The position numbers were made by a program, and so were the translations under genes. 64,000 nt of DNA from Pseudomonas tructae (GTDB taxonomy: Bacteria; Pseudomonadota; Gammaproteobacteria; Pseudomonadales; Pseudomonadaceae): NCBI RefSeq assembly GCF_004214895.1, contig NZ_CP035952.1:372001-436000 (forward strand), in the 5' to 3' direction. Of this stretch, positions 36,281 through 45,248 are shown in pieces. The stretch's first letter is position 1; every line of letters begins with the position of its first letter. The notes under the pieces were generated by a model. The model saw only the letters and a program-made list of their open reading frames with translations. It had not been told where the DNA came from and ran no database searches.

Positions 36281-38296
36281 ATGACCGACGAAGCCCAGCG
36301 CTGGAAAGAAAAATACCTCAAGAGTATCGAACAGCAAGAGAAGCTCGAGCGCCGTTGGGAGGCTCGTCTGGACTTGTTGCGCCGCGGCCTGGTGCGCAGC
36401 ACGCTGGCGGCTGAAGGCAGCGATCGGGCGGTGGACCAGTGCATGAAGGAAATGCGCGAGGTCATCCGCACCGACAATATGGACGCCGCCCTCGCCGGCC
36501 TGATTCCGCGCCTGGAAAAGGCTGTGCTCGACTCCGAGCAACGTCGAGAAACCCGCATCGCCCAGGTCAGTACTGCGCTCACCTCGTTGGTTACCCAGCT
36601 ACAGGCCTTGCCTTTGCCCAGCGAAGTCAGCCGGCCGCTGAAGAAGTTCGCCAAGCAGGTCGAGGCCCGGGCCAGTCAATCCAGGGAAGTACCCCTGTTG
36701 CTGGGGGAATTGAGCGGCTTGCAGGGTCAGGCGCTGTCGGCGCTGGAGCAGCCTGAAGAGGTGCAACGTCCAGGCTTGTTGCAGCGCCTGTTCGGCAACC
36801 GCGAAGCGGAAACCGAAGTCTTGCAGCCTGCCCTCGCTGGTCCGGCAACGCTGCCTGAACTCAGCGAAAAGCCTGCGCAGCTGGCGCTAGCTCATGTTGA
36901 GCCGGTGCCCTCGGTGCCTGTCGATGTCGACGAACTGCAGTCATTGCCGGTTGCTCAGGAACGGCTCATCGAGCCCTTTGAGTCCGCTGCAATAGAGGTC
37001 GAAGCTGACCAAGAGGCCGCACTGTCTGCCGTTGCGCCGACACCCCAGATGCTTGTCGATCAAACCGTCGAGCCCGCGCCACAACGACCACAGCCTGAAG
37101 CCGCACTCGAGTCGCCACCGGTGGACGCCGAGCAGGAAATCCTGGCGTTACTCGAGCACAGTCCGGACGAACCTGCGGTCGAGCTGCCTGAAATCGCCGC
37201 GCAGGACGACGAAGCAGCCCATTACGCCCTGCCGGACGGAACCGAGCCGACCTACAGCTCGGTGGCTGCGCACATCGAAGACACCTTGCTGGGTTTGCTC
37301 GACGACCTGACCCTGCCCGAGCGCTACAAGGCCCAGGCGCAGTCCATGCGCGAACGCCTGGAGCACGGGCTGAACTGGTACGAATTGTTGCCGGTCCTCG
37401 ATGACCTGGCAGTGCTGATGCTGGCGATCAACGACAGTGGCCAGCACGAGTTCGAAGCTTATTTGCAGCAACTCAACGAGCGTCTGGAGTCGTTCCAGAG
37501 CCACTTGCATGAAGCCAGCGAAGGCCACGCAGACAGCACGTCGGCGGCACGCGACCTCGACAGTCAGTTGCGTGAGCACGTCGACAGCCTGCAAAGCAGT
37601 GTGCAGGGCGCTGCCGACCTTGGCAGCCTCAAGAATATCCTCGAAAGCCGCCTTGAAGGCTTGCTCGGCACCATGGATGAGCACCAGCAGCAGCGTGATC
37701 AGCGTGAGCAGGATATGGCCAACCGTTTGCAAGGCCTGGCCGAACGGGTGGCGAGCATGGAGCAGGAAGCCCTGGGTTACCGTGAGCACCTTGAGGAGCA
37801 GCGTCAAAAGGCCTTGATCGACCCTCTCACCGGCCTGCCCAATCGTGCCGCCTGGTCGGAACGGGTCGATCAGGAAGTACTGGAATGGCAGGAAAACGGC
37901 GGTCATCTGTTGATGGCGATCCTCGACCTTGACCATTTCAAGCGTATCAACGACGGCTATGGCCACCTGGCCGGTGACAAGGTGCTGAAGATCGTTGCCA
38001 GTGTGCTGCGCAAGCGTCTGCGCAGCCGAGACTTCATTGCCCGCTTTGGTGGCGAGGAGTTTGTCCTGCTGATCCCGCAAACTTCGCTGCCCGCCGGCTG
38101 CCAGTTGGCAGAGACCCTGCGTGCAGCCATCGAAGCCTGCCCGTTCCATTTCAAGGGCGAGCGGGTGACCATCACCCTGTCTATCGGCATCAGTGCATTT
38201 CGCAGCGGTGAGCGCAGCGAAGCGGTGCTCAAGCGGGCCGACGAGGCGCTGTACCGGGCGAAACATCTTGGTCGAAATCGCGTCGAACAGGGCTGA
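36281..38296 (+). CDS. GGDEF diguanylate cyclase (DgcH-type)
   Basis: A 671-residue enzyme making c-di-GMP from two GTP. A long N-terminal regulatory part, rich in coiled coil and acidic proline-containing linkers (about 1-510), has no membrane segment. The catalytic GGEEF is at 590-594, with LDLDHFKRINDGYGH before it. RSRD at 581-584 is an intact inhibitory I-site five residues upstream. I use the ATG at 36281 (MTDEAQRWKEKY). It resembles PA5487 (DgcH) of P. aeruginosa by locus and architecture. Confidence 0.9.
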   Translation: MTDEAQRWKEKYLKSIEQQEKLERRWEARLDLLRRGLVRSTLAAEGSDRAVDQCMKEMREVIRTDNMDAALAGLIPRLEKAVLDSEQRRETRIAQVSTALTSLVTQLQALPLPSEVSRPLKKFAKQVEARASQSREVPLLLGELSGLQGQALSALEQPEEVQRPGLLQRLFGNREAETEVLQPALAGPATLPELSEKPAQLALAHVEPVPSVPVDVDELQSLPVAQERLIEPFESAAIEVEADQEAALSAVAPTPQMLVDQTVEPAPQRPQPEAALESPPVDAEQEILALLEHSPDEPAVELPEIAAQDDEAAHYALPDGTEPTYSSVAAHIEDTLLGLLDDLTLPERYKAQAQSMRERLEHGLNWYELLPVLDDLAVLMLAINDSGQHEFEAYLQQLNERLESFQSHLHEASEGHADSTSAARDLDSQLREHVDSLQSSVQGAADLGSLKNILESRLEGLLGTMDEHQQQRDQREQDMANRLQGLAERVASMEQEALGYREHLEEQRQKALIDPLTGLPNRAAWSERVDQEVLEWQENGGHLLMAILDLDHFKRINDGYGHLAGDKVLKIVASVLRKRLRSRDFIARFGGEEFVLLIPQTSLPAGCQLAETLRAAIEACPFHFKGERVTITLSIGISAFRSGERSEAVLKRADEALYRAKHLGRNRVEQG

Positions 38297-38358
38297 GTGG
38301 CATTGGCGAGGATGCGTTAAGCTTACGCTTTGCAGACTCTCATCACAGTGCCCTCCCC

Positions 38359-39135
38359 ATGAAAGCGTTTTTCACCGCGCTCCTGCTGCTGACGCTGGCA
38401 GGTTGCGCCACTGGCTTGCGGATCGACCGCAGCCACACTTCTGCCAACCAGGACGAGCGTATCCAGTTCGTCGTCCTGCATTACACCAACGCCTCGCTGG
38501 AGCGCTCACTGGCTTTGCTGACCCATGGCGAGGTCAGCAGCCATTACCTGATCGGCGACTCGCCGGCGACGGTCTATCAACTGGTCGACGAGAGCCGCCG
38601 CGCCTGGCATGCCGGTGACAGCCAGTGGGATGGGCGTACCTGGCTCAACTCTACCTCCATTGGTATCGAGATCGTCAACCCAGGTTTTACCGACACACCC
38701 ACCGGGCGGGTCTGGCATCCCTACACCGAGGCGCAGATCCAGGCATTGATCGTCCTGCTCAAGGACATCGTCGCGCGCAATCACATCCAGCCACGTTACA
38801 TCATCGGCCACAGCGACATCGCGCCGCTGCGCAAACTCGACCCGGGGCCGATGTTCCCGTGGAAGCGCCTGGCGGATGCAGGGCTTGGGGTCTGGCCGAA
38901 TGCCCAGGCCGTGGCCCGGCAGCAAGCCTACTTCAGCGTCAATCCGCCAAGCATCACCTGGTATCAGCAGCAGTTGAAGCGTTTTGGCTACGCCATCGAG
39001 CAGACCGGTGAGTACGATGTCAGCACCAAACATGTGCTGGCAGCGTTCCAGATGCGCTTTCGCCCCCAGCGTTTTGACGGGGTGGCAGATGCCCAGACCG
39101 CTGCTATGTTGCAGGTGCTCAACAACCGTCGTTGA
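38359..39135 (+). CDS. N-acetylmuramoyl-L-alanine amidase lipoprotein (AmpDh2-like)
   Basis: A 258-residue zinc amidase cleaving the stem peptide from peptidoglycan. A lipoprotein signal (LTLAGC) precedes an amidase_2 domain: VVLHYTN gives the first zinc His, GIEIVNPG the catalytic Glu, GHSDIAPLRKLDPG the second His and the Asp region. A C-terminal peptidoglycan-binding domain (about 195-255) follows. Locus matches PA5485 (AmpDh2). A cell-wall remodelling role in the outer membrane is likely. Confidence 0.9.
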   Translation: MKAFFTALLLLTLAGCATGLRIDRSHTSANQDERIQFVVLHYTNASLERSLALLTHGEVSSHYLIGDSPATVYQLVDESRRAWHAGDSQWDGRTWLNSTSIGIEIVNPGFTDTPTGRVWHPYTEAQIQALIVLLKDIVARNHIQPRYIIGHSDIAPLRKLDPGPMFPWKRLADAGLGVWPNAQAVARQQAYFSVNPPSITWYQQQLKRFGYAIEQTGEYDVSTKHVLAAFQMRFRPQRFDGVADAQTAAMLQVLNNRR

Positions 39136-39210
39136 CATGCACCGCCCAACGGGCAGGCTGACTTGAGTGGCAGTTGCTATACCTTTTGGTATTCAACGGG
39201 ATAATTCTTG

Positions 39211-40830
39211 ATGTCAGCTGCCCTCTCCGTGCTGCGCCACTTGCTCTATCGTCCCTGGTTATTGGCCACACTCGCGGCTATGGCCAGCGCGATCCTGTTG
39301 CTCATGGCCAGTGTTGGCGTAGCAATGCACCAGATGCAGCAAAGCGAAATCGAGCAAATGAATGCCAAGGGCGAGCGTTTTCTCGCCCGCCTTGAGCAGA
39401 TCTTCGGCCAACTGCGTGAAGGCGTCGACGAGCTTCAGGCGCAACCGGTGCGAGGTTGCGATGCCACCATGATGACGGCCTTGCAGCAGGTCGCATTCCG
39501 TTATCGCTTTGTCTATGAGGCCGCTTACGTCGATGGCAACATCGCCTGTTCCAACCGTGTGGGCGAGCGCACCATCAACCCGTTGCGTCCTGCCGACATT
39601 CAGGGGCCGACCTACAGCTACTGGCTCAACACCACCACCGAACCCGATGACAACCTGGCGGCGCTGATGCTTGGGCGTGGCAAGTTTCTGGTTGCCACCT
39701 CCCGTGGGCATATCACCGACGTGGTTGACTTGCCGCCTGAAGGCAGCCTGTTGGTGGTGCTCGACAACGGCACGCGCGCGGTACCGGTACTCGGCCCGCC
39801 GCAGGTCTGGCCGCCGTCCGCCGATTGGCCACCCGCCTCCAGTGGCTCGCTGCTGGAGTTGCCTGATCGGCTGATTTACCGCATGCCGACCAAGTCACCG
39901 GACTATCAACTGGTGTTGACTGCGCCGCGGGCCAGCTTGCCGTTGAAGATGAACGGGATTCTCTGGTTGCTGTTCCCGGGCAGTCTGGTATTGGCCTGGT
40001 GCATCGGCTGGCTGGTACTGCAGTTGATCCGACAGCGTCGCTCAATGAGTTCAGAGCTTCAAGGGGCGCTGCGCCGTGGTGAGCTGCAGGTGCTCTACCA
40101 GCCGATTTTCGAGCTCACCAGCCGCCGCTGTGTAGGCGCTGAAGCCCTGGTGCGCTGGCGTCGCTCGGATGGCACGCTGACCAGCCCGGAGCTGTTCATC
40201 CCGCTGGCGGAGAACACCGGGCAGATCCGCCAGATCACCGATTTCGTCCTGCAGCGGGTGCTGGAACAGTTGGGCCAGCTGCTGCGCGCCAATCGCCAGT
40301 TGTACATCTCGGTAAACCTTGCCGCTTGCGATGTGATGGTGCCCAGGATTGGCCGGGTGGCGGCGCGCCTGCTGGCCTTGCACCATGTTGCGGCCAGCCA
40401 GATCGCTTTCGAGGTCACCGAGCGCGGGCTGATCGACGTGGTGGTGGCGCGCGATAACCTGCAAGCATTGCGCGCGGTCGGGCATCAGGTGCTGATCGAT
40501 GATTTCGGCACCGGCTATTGCAGCCTGGCCTACCTGCAAACCCTGCCGGTCGATTGCCTGAAAATCGACAAGGCCTTTATCGATGCCCTGGGCCATGACG
40601 CGGCCAGCAGCGGCGTGGCACCGCACATCATCCGCATGGCCCACGCCCTGCAGTTGCGAGTAATTGCCGAGGGCATCGAGTACGAAGACCAGGCCTTGCT
40701 GCTCAACAGCGAAGGGGTCAACTATGGCCAGGGCTGGCTGTTCGCGCATCCGCTCAACGCCCGGCAATTCATCGAGCTGATCACCCGCGGTCGACGCCTG
40801 GGCCCGCGCCGCATCGACGACGAAGCCTGA
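39211..40830 (+). CDS. CSS-motif EAL-domain c-di-GMP phosphodiesterase
   Basis: A 539-residue inner-membrane protein. Two helices (about 10-35 and 245-270) bracket a periplasmic CSS-type domain with Cys83 (RGCD) and Cys113 (ACSN), cysteines whose disulfide state controls this family and depends on DSB proteins. The cytosolic EAL domain carries EAL at 311-313, the DDFGTGY motif at 430-436 and KIDKAFID, so catalysis looks intact. No GGDEF domain. The ATG at 39211 is chosen over the TTG before it. dsbA lies 4 kb upstream. Confidence 0.92.
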   Translation: MSAALSVLRHLLYRPWLLATLAAMASAILLLMASVGVAMHQMQQSEIEQMNAKGERFLARLEQIFGQLREGVDELQAQPVRGCDATMMTALQQVAFRYRFVYEAAYVDGNIACSNRVGERTINPLRPADIQGPTYSYWLNTTTEPDDNLAALMLGRGKFLVATSRGHITDVVDLPPEGSLLVVLDNGTRAVPVLGPPQVWPPSADWPPASSGSLLELPDRLIYRMPTKSPDYQLVLTAPRASLPLKMNGILWLLFPGSLVLAWCIGWLVLQLIRQRRSMSSELQGALRRGELQVLYQPIFELTSRRCVGAEALVRWRRSDGTLTSPELFIPLAENTGQIRQITDFVLQRVLEQLGQLLRANRQLYISVNLAACDVMVPRIGRVAARLLALHHVAASQIAFEVTERGLIDVVVARDNLQALRAVGHQVLIDDFGTGYCSLAYLQTLPVDCLKIDKAFIDALGHDAASSGVAPHIIRMAHALQLRVIAEGIEYEDQALLLNSEGVNYGQGWLFAHPLNARQFIELITRGRRLGPRRIDDEA

Positions 40831-40842
40831 GCGTTAGCTGTT

Positions 40843-42630
40843 TCAGACCGGCAGGGCCATGTAGAACTGCGTGCCCTGGCCGGGCCGCGAATACACGCCC
40901 ATACGCCCGCCATGCAACTGGACGATCTCTTTGCACAGCGCCAGGCCAAGGCCGGCACCGCCTTTTTTGCGTCCGACCTGGACGAAAGGCTCGAAAATCC
41001 GACCCTGTTGGCCGTAAGCGATGCCCTCACCGTTGTCTTCGATGCTGATGATCACTCGCTCAGCGTGGCGGCGCGCATGCAAACGAATACGTCCGGCAAT
41101 GGGTGTATGACGCACGGCGTTGTCCAGCAGATTGTCCATGACCCGGTCCAGTTGCGCGGGGTCCGCCTGGATGCGTGGCAGCGGTGTAGCGAGCTCGACC
41201 TGCAGCTCGATCTGTTTGTCACTGGCCACGGCGGCAAAACGTTCGCAGGCACGGCCCAGCAGTTCATCGATGGCACAGGGGGTGAGCTCAAGCTTTTGTA
41301 GACCGTTCTGGTAGCGGGAGAAGTTCAGCAGGTCATTGATCAACTGGGTCAGGCGCTGCATTTCTTCGCCGATGGTCTGGCACAGGTCTGCTTCGCGTGA
41401 GCCCGTGGCAACGCTCAGACGCTCACGCAACAGGCCGAAGGCCATGTGCATGCCGGTCACGGGTGTGCGCAGTTCATGGGAGGCGCGCAGGACGAATTCG
41501 CTGCGTACCCGTTCGAATGCGCGCTGTTCCGTGACATCGTGCAGCACCATCACCGCACCGAGGATTTGCCCTTGTGGGTGGCAGACGGGGGTGAGGCTGT
41601 AGGAAAGCAGGCGGATCTCTTCATCTATTTCCAGGCTGAGGTCATCGGGCACCCGCTCCAGGGTGCCGCCGCGCAACACCAGGCGCAGTTGCTCATCCAG
41701 CTCCGGGCGTTGCAGGGCATCGCCCAGGCCGCTGCCCAGGCGCGCATCTTCCCAGCCCAGCTGGCGTTGGGCGACCGGATTGAGGTGCTCCAGATGGCCC
41801 TGGCGATCGATGATCAGCAAGCCGTCGTCGATACTGTCGAGCACCGCTTGCAAGCGCTGCTGGCCGGCCAGTACTTCGTCGATGTTGGTCGCCTGATGTT
41901 TGCGCAAGGCTTCGGCCATCAGGCCAAAACGGCGAGTTAGCTGGTTCAGTTCAAGCGCATGGGACACCGGCAGGGTGACGTCGAAGTTGCCTTGGCCGAT
42001 CTGGTCGGCTGCCTTGGCCAGTGCTTCGATCGGTTGGCCGACCCGTCGGGCAATGCCATGGGCGGTGACAAAGCCGAGAATCAAAACGCTCAGGCCAACC
42101 AGGCCCAGCAAGCCGCCAATCAGCAGGGCACGGTCATGGGCTTTTTGTTCGCTCTCGTTGATGTGTTGCAGGGCGCGTTTGTGCGACTCGACCAAATCGC
42201 CCCGCAATTGATTGAAGGCATGGCCCAACGGCTGCTCGGCCCCCAGGCTTTTCGACGGCGCGCTGCTGCTGCGATAGGCCTGCAGGAATGCCTGGTAATC
42301 GACGTTGGCTTTGGTAAAACCCTGGTCACCAGGGCTGTCGTCGTCATGATTGATGCCCTCGTCCAGCAATTGCTGGAACTGCCTTTGCAGGTCCTCCAGG
42401 GCGGGCTTATCTGCAGAGTCGTCCAGCAGCAGGGACAGTTGCTCGCCCAGGTTCTGGCGTAGCTTCAGGCCCAGGTCAAGGGTCACCGAGTTGTCGCGCA
42501 CCAATGCCTGCTGCGCGCTGGCCATTTGCAACACGCTGACCAGGCCCAGCAACAAGCCAAACAGCGCCACGGTGATCAGCGCCGAGATGCTGAGGAAAAG
42601 CCGCGTGCGCAGCTTCATCGCCAACGTCAT
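40843..42630 (-). CDS. kinB: Sensor histidine kinase KinB
   Basis: A 595-residue inner-membrane kinase. Two helices (about 12-35 and 168-190) flank a periplasmic sensor region; then come a HAMP-like segment, a PAS domain (about 255-370) and the kinase core with His385 (ASHELRTP, phosphoacceptor) and Pro390 next to it, both at the numbers known for P. aeruginosa KinB. N, G1 and G2 boxes (NLLDNAVRHT, IEDNGEGI, GGAGLGLAL) are intact. The ATG at 42630 overlaps the algB stop as ATGA. It controls AlgB phosphorylation and alginate synthesis. Confidence 0.94.
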   Translation of the reverse strand: MTLAMKLRTRLFLSISALITVALFGLLLGLVSVLQMASAQQALVRDNSVTLDLGLKLRQNLGEQLSLLLDDSADKPALEDLQRQFQQLLDEGINHDDDSPGDQGFTKANVDYQAFLQAYRSSSAPSKSLGAEQPLGHAFNQLRGDLVESHKRALQHINESEQKAHDRALLIGGLLGLVGLSVLILGFVTAHGIARRVGQPIEALAKAADQIGQGNFDVTLPVSHALELNQLTRRFGLMAEALRKHQATNIDEVLAGQQRLQAVLDSIDDGLLIIDRQGHLEHLNPVAQRQLGWEDARLGSGLGDALQRPELDEQLRLVLRGGTLERVPDDLSLEIDEEIRLLSYSLTPVCHPQGQILGAVMVLHDVTEQRAFERVRSEFVLRASHELRTPVTGMHMAFGLLRERLSVATGSREADLCQTIGEEMQRLTQLINDLLNFSRYQNGLQKLELTPCAIDELLGRACERFAAVASDKQIELQVELATPLPRIQADPAQLDRVMDNLLDNAVRHTPIAGRIRLHARRHAERVIISIEDNGEGIAYGQQGRIFEPFVQVGRKKGGAGLGLALCKEIVQLHGGRMGVYSRPGQGTQFYMALPV

Positions 42631-43973
42631 AGGTTGTACTGCTTGCGTTTGCGGTACAGGGTCGAGGCATCGATACCGAGGGTTTTGGCGGCCTGGTCGA
42701 GGGTTTCGCTGGTGGCCAGAATTGCGCCGATGTGCGCGCGCTCCAGTTCATCCAGGCTTAGCGCTGCGCCAACACGAGGGGCATTGCTGGCCGGTTGTTC
42801 GGCCATGCCCAGATGACTGATTTCGACGCGCTCCTGTGCACAAATGATGCTTGCCCGCTCGACCACGTTGCGCAGTTCGCGAATATTGCCCGGCCAGCGA
42901 TAGTTGAGCAGCGCGGCGCGCGCCTCGTCGCTGAACGCGCGGGCCGGGCGTGAGTACTCCTTGACGAAGCGGGCGAGGAAGCGATCGGCCAGGGTGAGGA
43001 TATCTTCGCTGCGCTCGCGCAATGGCGGCAGGTGCAGGGTGATGACGTTCAGACGGTACAGCAGGTCTTCACGGAAGCGGCCTTCACGGACCATGTCTTC
43101 AAGGTTGAGGTTGGTCGCGGCCAGAATGCGCACGTCGGCGCGGCGGGTCACCGGGTCGCCGACGCGCTCGTATTCCTTGTCCTGGATAAAGCGCAGCAGC
43201 TTGGGTTGCAGGGTCAGCGGAAAATCGCCGATCTCGTCGAGAAACAAGGTCCCCCCGTCCGCCTGGCTGACCCGGCCCAGGGTGCTTTCGCTGGCGCCGG
43301 TAAAGGCGCCGCGGCTGTGGCCAAACAGTTCGCTTTCCATCAATTCGGCGGTTAGCGACGGGCAGTTGATGGTCACGCAGGCCTTGCGCGCACGTTTGCT
43401 CCAACCGTGAATGGCGCGGGCCAGTTCGCCTTTGCCGGTACCGGACTCTCCAAGAATGAGGATGTTGGCGTCGGTGGTGGCGACCTGGCGGGCGGTTTCC
43501 AGCACCACCATCATGGCCGGGCTGTGCGAGTCGAGGCCGTCCTTGGGTTTGCGTACTTCACCTTCCAGCGCTTCGAGGCGCGCCGATAACTGGCGGACTT
43601 CCAGTTGCTTGGCGGTCGCCAGGCGCAGTTGGTCCGGGCTGCACGGTTTGACCAGGTAATCAGCGGCGCCGGCCTGAATCGCATCAACCGCGGTGTCGAC
43701 TGCCGAATGCGCGGTGACGATCACCACGCGCATCCACGGTGCCTGGATGCGCATCTGCGCCAGCACATCCAGACCATTGTCCTCACCCAGGCGCAGATCG
43801 AGGAAACACAGGTCGAAGACTTGCCGCTGCAACAGGGTTTCGGCTTGCACCGCGCTGTTGGCGGTGGCAACGCTGTAGCCTTCATCTTCGAGACAGTAAC
43901 GGAAGGTTCGCAGGATGGCGGACTCATCGTCGACCAGCAGAATACGGCCTTGATGTTCCTGAGGTGACTCCAT
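42627..43973 (-). CDS. algB: Sigma-54-dependent response regulator AlgB
   Basis: A 448-residue NtrC-class regulator. Receiver domain with phosphoacceptor Asp59 (LCFLDLRLGEDN); AAA+ domain with Walker A GESGTGKGE, GAFTGA loop for sigma-54 contact and Walker B GGTLFLDEIGD; C-terminal Fis-type helix-turn-helix (LDQAAKTLGIDASTLYRKRK). First gene of algB-kinB. In P. aeruginosa it activates algD with phosphorylation by KinB. The 316-base region upstream contains no other gene. Confidence 0.96.
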   Translation of the reverse strand: MESPQEHQGRILLVDDESAILRTFRYCLEDEGYSVATANSAVQAETLLQRQVFDLCFLDLRLGEDNGLDVLAQMRIQAPWMRVVIVTAHSAVDTAVDAIQAGAADYLVKPCSPDQLRLATAKQLEVRQLSARLEALEGEVRKPKDGLDSHSPAMMVVLETARQVATTDANILILGESGTGKGELARAIHGWSKRARKACVTINCPSLTAELMESELFGHSRGAFTGASESTLGRVSQADGGTLFLDEIGDFPLTLQPKLLRFIQDKEYERVGDPVTRRADVRILAATNLNLEDMVREGRFREDLLYRLNVITLHLPPLRERSEDILTLADRFLARFVKEYSRPARAFSDEARAALLNYRWPGNIRELRNVVERASIICAQERVEISHLGMAEQPASNAPRVGAALSLDELERAHIGAILATSETLDQAAKTLGIDASTLYRKRKQYNL

Positions 43974-44289
43974 TTCCTACGCTCCTTTTAGAATGCTCTA
44001 GGTTTAGTGTCGGAAAAATCGGGCAAGTTGCATGGTTCATTCTGATTCATTCCGTTGCCTGCAGGGTAGTCGCTTGCCTGCTAGTTATCCGTCGAAGTTA
44101 TCCACAGGGCTGATCATGCAAAACGCACGAACCTCTAGGTCCAATCGTGCAGGATACGTTTCAGGGTGGCTTGAGCTTTTCTCTTATCTATCTGGTTTTT
44201 AAAGATAAAAATTGTTTTTGAGACTGGCATGCCTGCTGCAATGACTACATCAAGTTAACAATAAACAAACGCAGCAGGAGGAGCACGGC
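43974..44289. other. Intergenic region between algB and a small membrane gene
   Basis: This 316-base gap holds the divergent promoters. I see a TTATCCACA 9-mer (44098-44106), an AT-rich run GGTTTTTAAAGATAAAAATT around 44190-44215, and AGGAGGAG before the next gene. No convincing AlgU or sigma-54 site was found. Confidence 0.5.
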
Positions 44290-44565
44290 ATGAACCGTCA
44301 ATCCGCCACCCCAGTACAGGTGTCTTCACTGCCACAGCGTCAGGCTCTGTTGTTCAGTCTGGCCCTGCTGCTGACCCTGATTGCCGGGCAGCTTTACAGC
44401 AGTTGGGAAGCGGCGCGTAGCGCCGATCAACTGGCTGCCCAGGTGGCGCAGGTTCAGGCGCTTCGCTCGGTTGCTCCCCTGCCTGCCAGGATCTTGCAGG
44501 CAACGTCTGTCACTGCCCCGGCTGTGGTTGGCGCTGCTGTACCACGTGATCGCTGGGTGTTTTAA
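44290..44565 (+). CDS. Small single-helix membrane protein
   Basis: A 91-residue protein with one hydrophobic helix (ALLFSLALLLTLIAGQLY, about residues 19-36) and a short alanine/valine-rich tail without other features. A strong RBS, AGGAGGAG, lies about seven bases upstream, which supports expression. I do not recognise a family. It is followed at 46 bases by the DUF1328 gene and then the Ivy-like gene, probably one operon. Confidence 0.75.
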   Translation: MNRQSATPVQVSSLPQRQALLFSLALLLTLIAGQLYSSWEAARSADQLAAQVAQVQALRSVAPLPARILQATSVTAPAVVGAAVPRDRWVF

Positions 44566-44775
<210 letters not shown>

Positions 44776-44777
44776 AC

Positions 44778-45248
44778 ATGAGCACAACGCTAGGCAGAGC
44801 CCTGGTTGTCGCCCTGATGATGGGCGGCAGCGCAGTGGCAATGGCGGCCAATGACGGCCAGGTCCGGGCCAACCAGATTCTTGGCTCGGACCCTGAATAC
44901 CGGGAAACCTGGCAGGACGTGGTGAAAAACGAGGAGCGCTTGCCTGAATGGGTCCTCAACCTGAGTGGGACTGCCGAGCAACAGATGTCGGCGGTTGAGG
45001 AGGATGGCGACAAGTATCTGGTCGGGCCGCTGTGCGAGTCTGAGCAGAAATGCCTGAACAAGCGTCTGATCGTTGCTTTCAGTTGGGATAAGGACGAAGC
45101 CTACGGGATGTTGATCGAAGTGCCCGAAGGTCTGCCGTCCGATAAGTCGCCCACACGCCACGCCGACTACCGCTGGCTGGGCAAGCCGGACGAAGGCATG
45201 CAAGCACTGCTCAAAGAGCAACTCAAGCGTGATCCAAACTGGTACTGA
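44778..45248 (+). CDS. Ivy-family periplasmic protein (lysozyme inhibitor paralogue)
   Basis: A 156-residue periplasmic protein, signal peptide to about Ala24 (AMAAND). LPEWVLNLSGTAEQQ, YLVGPLCESEQKC and RLIVAFSWDKDEAYGMLIE align with the Ivy fold. The inhibitory loop of E. coli Ivy is CKPHDC; here it reads CESEQKC (Cys86, Cys92), one residue longer and without the His that blocks the lysozyme cleft. Locus fits the second Ivy homologue of P. aeruginosa (from memory, PA5481). AGGGG lies eight bases upstream of the ATG at 44778. Inhibition of c-type lysozyme is doubtful; binding of another wall enzyme is possible. Confidence 0.82.
   Translation: MSTTLGRALVVALMMGGSAVAMAANDGQVRANQILGSDPEYRETWQDVVKNEERLPEWVLNLSGTAEQQMSAVEEDGDKYLVGPLCESEQKCLNKRLIVAFSWDKDEAYGMLIEVPEGLPSDKSPTRHADYRWLGKPDEGMQALLKEQLKRDPNWY

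Noticed and set aside
44098..44106. TTATCCACA, a perfect DnaA-box 9-mer upstream of algB
   Set aside because: A single 9-mer is expected by chance about once in every two windows of this size, and there is no cluster, AT-rich unwinding region or origin gene nearby.
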